Below are positions 60,094 to 64,000 of a stretch of DNA of 64,000 bases, one piece after another. This DNA is from Allodiplogaster sudhausi (lineage: Eukaryota; Nematoda; Chromadorea; Rhabditida; Diplogasteridae): contig CALZFC010000133.1 in NCBI GenBank assembly GCA_945643635.1, positions 566,162-630,161 on the forward strand, in the 5' to 3' direction. The notes below the pieces were generated by a model. That model saw only the letters and a program-made list of their open reading frames with translations. It was not told the origin of the DNA and did no database searches. The first letter of the stretch is position 1. Every line of letters begins with the position of its first letter. Both the position numbers and the translations under genes were made by a program.

Positions 60094-60189
60094 TTAGGAA
60101 GTGAGAACAGAATCGATTTCGAAGCACTGAATGACTGCCAGAGAAATCAGAACGGTGACTGCGAAGAACGCCACGCCCACCCAGAAGAA
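60094..60189 (-). CDS. Last exon of an unidentified membrane protein
   Basis: Minus strand: acceptor CCTTTTCAG, then 31 residues beginning FFWVGVAFFAVTVLISLAVI (one membrane helix), short tail QCFEIDSVLTS and stop TAA. AATAAA follows within about 10 bases. Upstream exons were not resolved: a 16-nt exon at 60597-60582 (reading PTTTS, ending at GTCAGT) fits in phase, but is too short to be sure. A short KKKRNRI frame near 60345-60375 could be an alternative end. Protein family not recognised. Confidence 0.45.
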   Translation of the reverse strand, partial: FFWVGVAFFAVTVLISLAVIQCFEIDSVLTS

Positions 60190-60696
60190 CTGAAAAGGAA
60201 ATTATCCTTTAGAAAAATTGACAGCCATTTTTTTTCAACAGAAGGGAAAATTAAAAGTTCTAGTAATATTATGCGAAAATATACTTCTTTCTTAATTTAA
60301 ATATAATTAAAGGAATTGCGCTTGCCGAAAAATTGAAGATTGGCTTCAGATACGGTTGCGCTTCTTCTTGTGGAAAAGGCGAACTAAAAATTAGTGAATT
60401 TTCATGGATTATGTTTTATCTTCATTAGACTCTCCGTTGTGCTTCTGCGATAATTTAAGAAGTTCCTTTATTAGAATTTCAAAAAAAAATTTGAAAAAAA
60501 AAGAAAAAAAAATATGAAGACTGATTGTACTGAACATTTGTAGTGGATGCGCTCAGGTGTCAAAGGAGGTGGTGTACTGACCGAAGTCGTTGTTGGGCTG
60601 AAATATATGTACCTGTTGAGATAGTCTTATAATAAATAGTAAACGGAATAGTCAGTGTCGGGATGAAGTTTGTAGTTGGCTTTCAAAATAAGCCTT

Positions 60697-61713
60697 GTGT
60701 TTGAAACTCGTCTTCTAAAGAGCATTGAATAATAGTACCCCGGGATAATAATTGAGAAAAAAACCCGGAATATCTGACGAAAATAATTACAAGTCAACTG
60801 TCGGTGGAAGTCGAATGAGAAGAGAATGAAGAAGAGCATGCAGCACGAGAGGTCGCCATCAGGGGAAGAGAGACGAGGGGAGACAGTGGCAGAGACACCC
60901 CGAGAGCTGATTGGAGAGGCGACCGCTCGCAGGCCAAGTAGCTCGGGTGAATGATGAGTTTCGGAGCAACTTTTCCACGTTGTTTTGGAGCAAAATTTAG
61001 CATTTTGATTCTCATTTCGCCTTGAAGTAGTAGAATGGCCCATTCCACACGTTTCTTTCATCCACGCTCGTCCTCTAATTAACATAGCCATTTTTTTCAT
61101 TTTCAAATCTTTTTTGTTGTTGCTCGAATTGTATTTCTTGTCATTATCCGATCGATTTCTCTTCGTGAGCGGTTTATTCCTTCTTTGTTGGGTGCTTATT
61201 GTTAGATGAGTGAAAGCCCCGAGTCATATCGTCTGACTTCTATTACATTGCATTCTCCGATCTTTCAAAGGAGAATGAAGAGAAAGCGCATTTCTTTAAC
61301 AATGCAAAATCGCTGATAACAAGAGATAAATATCAGCAAAGACATTCATGAATTCCTCTTTCTTGTTCGTAACATGGCGGCTAACCATCCGCCTTGGCCA
61401 AATCGCATCGAGTCATCCTTTTATGGGCTGAGAAATGTGAACACTTTTTTTAAATGTTACTTTACCAACTTGAAGCGCTCTCTTTTCTTTGTTGAAATTC
61501 ACTGTGGGAACATTTTGTCGATAAGCATTAAGCAGTTTCATCTGACACTTTTCCATGGAAAATGGTGACAAAATTCGGGCATGCATCCTATTTCACATGT
61601 CTGTCATCTGTAAAAGAAGAGAATGGGACAGTGTGGACGACCAGCGCCAGCAGCAAACTGATGACTCCTCATTTAAAGAGGGGCTCTTGGCCAACCAAGG
61701 CCAGTCCTTCTAC
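60697..61713. repeat. Left arm of ~1-kb inverted repeat
   Basis: Pairs with 62826-63862 in inverted orientation over about 1 kb with scattered mismatches and small indels. Matching landmarks: TTTAGAAGACGAGTTTC-type outer end, ACATGGCGGCTAACC, GAAGCGCTCTCTTTTCTT, CCTTGGTTGGCCAA at the inner end. Open frames in both arms are fragmentary and related to each other (MAANHPPWPNRI / MAANRPSWPNRI). Confidence 0.85.
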
Positions 61714-62825
61714 GGCCTTTGGCAGCATTTTGGCGAGAAATATGTATATTTCTCTTATTAGTTGATTTTTTTTCGAACATTTATTTTCAAGATACTTAAT
61801 GTTTCATTAGAAACCATTTGTAATGCAGCAAATACCCTTGCATAACAGTGTAGGTAGATGTGCATTTTGTAAATTAATAATAATAATAATAATAATAATC
61901 ATCATCATCATCTGGCGATCAGGATGAGATGCGGGAACACAGAGAAGAACACGTAGAACCGAACAGAACAATCGTAGCACAGGAAACAACATTTATTCAC
62001 GGGTAGGAGGGGGTTTATAAAATGACCAAATTCGCCTGTCCTCACATCAACATCAGTTTATTTACTATATTCAATGTAATTTTCTCTCATTGATATCATG
62101 TTTGAAGAACATTTAATATGTGCGGCTATTCTCAATAGATGACCGTCATTCCTAAAAGTAATGTAAAAGCTAGGCTAAGTGACGTCAACTCACTCTTTTT
62201 TATGTCAAAGTTGGCGAAGCTGTACATGAAAACAGCGTGAATACGAAGTCACACAAAAAGTGAACACAAACTCCTCTGTTGTACGACTGAGAATGTTTCG
62301 AAGAGTTCTTTATTCATTCATTGATTCACTTCCCTTTCGGGTAGAAAGTAGAATAGGAGGACTTCTCTTCTCTATTTGCCTGAGATATCTTTGCCGCAGC
62401 ACTTTCCGTCCCTCCACTCGGCGACGCATTGATGACGACGCCTCGATGTTGCAATAATTAATTTTCAGTTGGCACTCGTCTTGCGTCATCTCGTCGCATC
62501 TCTGGAGAAAAATTCAGAATTAAAATATTTTTTAAATTAATTAAAAATTTAATAGGAGAAAAGTGAAACGACTGCATCAATTTAACTATTTTAAAGCAGA
62601 AATTTAAAATAGGTTCTAAGCAAAAAATGTAACTGTTGTTGGCTATATACATAAATTTTATCTTATAGTTCATCTCAATATCCAGAGATGAGTGGTGCAG
62701 AAGTTATCATTTGGTGGCAGGAGGAAAAATTTTGCAAGACTGCGCTAACTTCATATTTCGGGAACGCAAGGGTCGTCGTTGCAAACGCACGAAGCACGAA
62801 GACGAAGAGAACTCCTACTGCCTAC
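61714..62825. other. Spacer between the inverted arms
   Basis: About 1.1 kb. Contains an (ATA)n run (about 61877-61902), the unassigned exon 62501-62310, and AT-rich DNA. No transposase motif seen. Confidence 0.6.
62310..62501 (-). CDS. Last exon of an unidentified gene, inside the inverted repeat
   Basis: Minus strand: strong acceptor TTTTTCTCCAG, then 63 residues in the only open phase, starting RCDEMTQDECQLKINYCNIE and ending GSESMNE. The stop TAA is part of an AATAAA, so the poly(A) signal overlaps the stop. Three Cys and a basic middle (MRRRVEGRKVLRQR). Upstream exons not found; family not recognised. It could be the remains of the element's own gene. Confidence 0.4.
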   Translation of the reverse strand, partial: RCDEMTQDECQLKINYCNIEASSSMRRRVEGRKVLRQRYLRQIEKRSPPILLSTRKGSESMNE

Positions 62826-63862
62826 TGGCCTTGGTTGGCCAAGGGCCCTCTTTAAAGGAGAAGTCACAGGCATCAGTTTGCTGCTGGCGCTGCTCGTCCA
62901 CACGGCCCCATGCTCTTCTTTCCCAAATGACAGACTTGTGAAATAAGAAGCAAGGCCGAATTTTGTCACCATTTTCCATGGAAAAATGTCAAAATGAAAG
63001 TGCTTAATGCTTATCGACAAAATGTTCCCATAGTGAATTTCAACGAAGAAAAGAGAGCGCTTCAAGTTTTCAAAGTAACATTTAAAAAAAGTGTTCACAT
63101 TTCTCACTCAGCCCATAAACGGATGACCCGATGCGATTTGGCCAAGACGGACGGTTAGCTGCCATGTTAAGAACAAGAAAGTGGCTTTGCTGATATTTAT
63201 CTCTTGTTATCAGCGACATTGTTAAAGAAAAGCGCTTTCTCTTCATTCTCCTTGGAAAGATCGGCGTGTGCAATGTAATAGAAGTCAGGCGATATGACTG
63301 ACGGGGCTTTCACTGTTTATCTAAGCATCCAACAAAGAAGGAAGACCACTCACGAAGGACCATCGATGGGATAATGACTAGAAATACAATTCGACAAAAT
63401 CAAAAAGATTTGAAAACAAATAAATGGCTATGTTAATTAGAGGACGAGCGTGGATGAGGGACACGTGTGGAATGCGATGTTCCACTAAAGCAAGGGCAAA
63501 ATGAGAATCAAAATTCAAAATTTTGCTACAAAACAACGTGGAAAAGTTTCTCCGAAACTCCGCATTCACCCGAGCTACTTTGCCAGCGAGTGGTCGGCTC
63601 TCCAATCAGCTCTCGGGCTGTCTCTGCAGCTCTCTTTCCCTCCCTCCCTTCTCTCCCTTCCATCTCTCTTCCCCTGATGGCGCCCTCTCGTGCTGCCTGC
63701 TCTCTGTCATTCTGCCTCTTCGTGCTCGCGCTTCCTCATTCAACTTCCGCAGACAAATGGCTTGTAATTATTTTCGTCAGATATGCTGTCTTTTTTCTGA
63801 ATTATTATCCCGGAAGTGTTATTATTCATTGATCTTTAGAAGAGGAGTTTCTAACAGTAGAC
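62826..63862. repeat. Right arm of ~1-kb inverted repeat
   Basis: Inverted partner of 60697-61713. The outer end is immediately followed by a (CT)n/CTTT tract that runs off the window. Confidence 0.85.
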
Positions 63863-63871
63863 TAAGTTTGA

Positions 63872-64000
63872 ATTCTCTCTTTCTCTCTCTCTCTTTCTCT
63901 CTCTCTCTTTCTCTCTCTCTCTCTTTATCTCTCTTTCTCTCTCTCTCTTTCTCTCTCTCTCTCTTTATCTCTCTTTCTCTCTCTCTCTTTATCTCTCTTT
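63872..64000. repeat. (CT)n microsatellite at window end
   Basis: CTCTCTTT-type tract to the last base. Confidence 0.95.

Noticed and set aside
1..64000. tRNA, rRNA or bacterial operon features
   Set aside because: No cloverleaf-like sequence, rRNA segment or ribosome-binding-site pattern was seen by eye; a tRNA scan would be needed to exclude degenerate copies.

Overview
The window looks like nuclear DNA from a nematode. Introns are numerous and mostly end in TTTTCAG. Short TACGGTA and TTTCCCGCC motifs sit in introns, and several start codons lie a few bases after a splice-acceptor-like sequence, as expected for spliced-leader trans-splicing. Every confident gene is spliced, so exons were assembled by hand by matching splice phase and family motifs. 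The sequence is rich in (GA)n/(CT)n microsatellites, and almost every long Ser/Leu- or Arg/Glu-rich open frame is a translation of these tracts, not a gene.

Layout. 434-4837 (+): acidic protein with a C-terminal SAM domain, carrying an in-frame TAA and an apparent frame switch; its first intron holds two tandem arrays. 5815-7616 (-): MESD/Boca-type ER chaperone, 4 exons. 8427-23584 (+): 35-exon, about 1,179-residue DNA-binding protein with nine C2H2 fingers, AT-hooks and a FAR1/MULE-like zinc domain. 24923-35282 (+): SMG-8, 24 exons, nonsense-mediated decay. 36565-41778 (-): myeloid leukemia factor (MLF) homologue. 45011-47390 (+): PRXL2A/PAMM peroxiredoxin-like protein. 48273-58306 (-): prominin-type five-pass membrane protein with an in-frame TAG. 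58600-64000: repeat-rich, with a LINE 3' end, two unassigned last exons and a roughly 1-kb-arm inverted repeat.

The genes are not an operon and do not share one pathway. They cover protein folding in the ER, mRNA surveillance, chromatin/DNA binding, redox and membrane organisation. Neighbours are often convergent (SAM/MESD, SMG-8/MLF, PRXL2A/prominin) or divergent (MESD/zinc finger, MLF/PRXL2A).

The most unusual theme is architectural. GA tracts start right after 5' splice sites and CT tracts run into 3' splice sites, with respect to the transcribed strand. Local 'echoes' of exon ends sit in neighbouring introns. Several non-autonomous inverted-repeat elements, one with a perfect 8-bp target duplication, have landed in introns.
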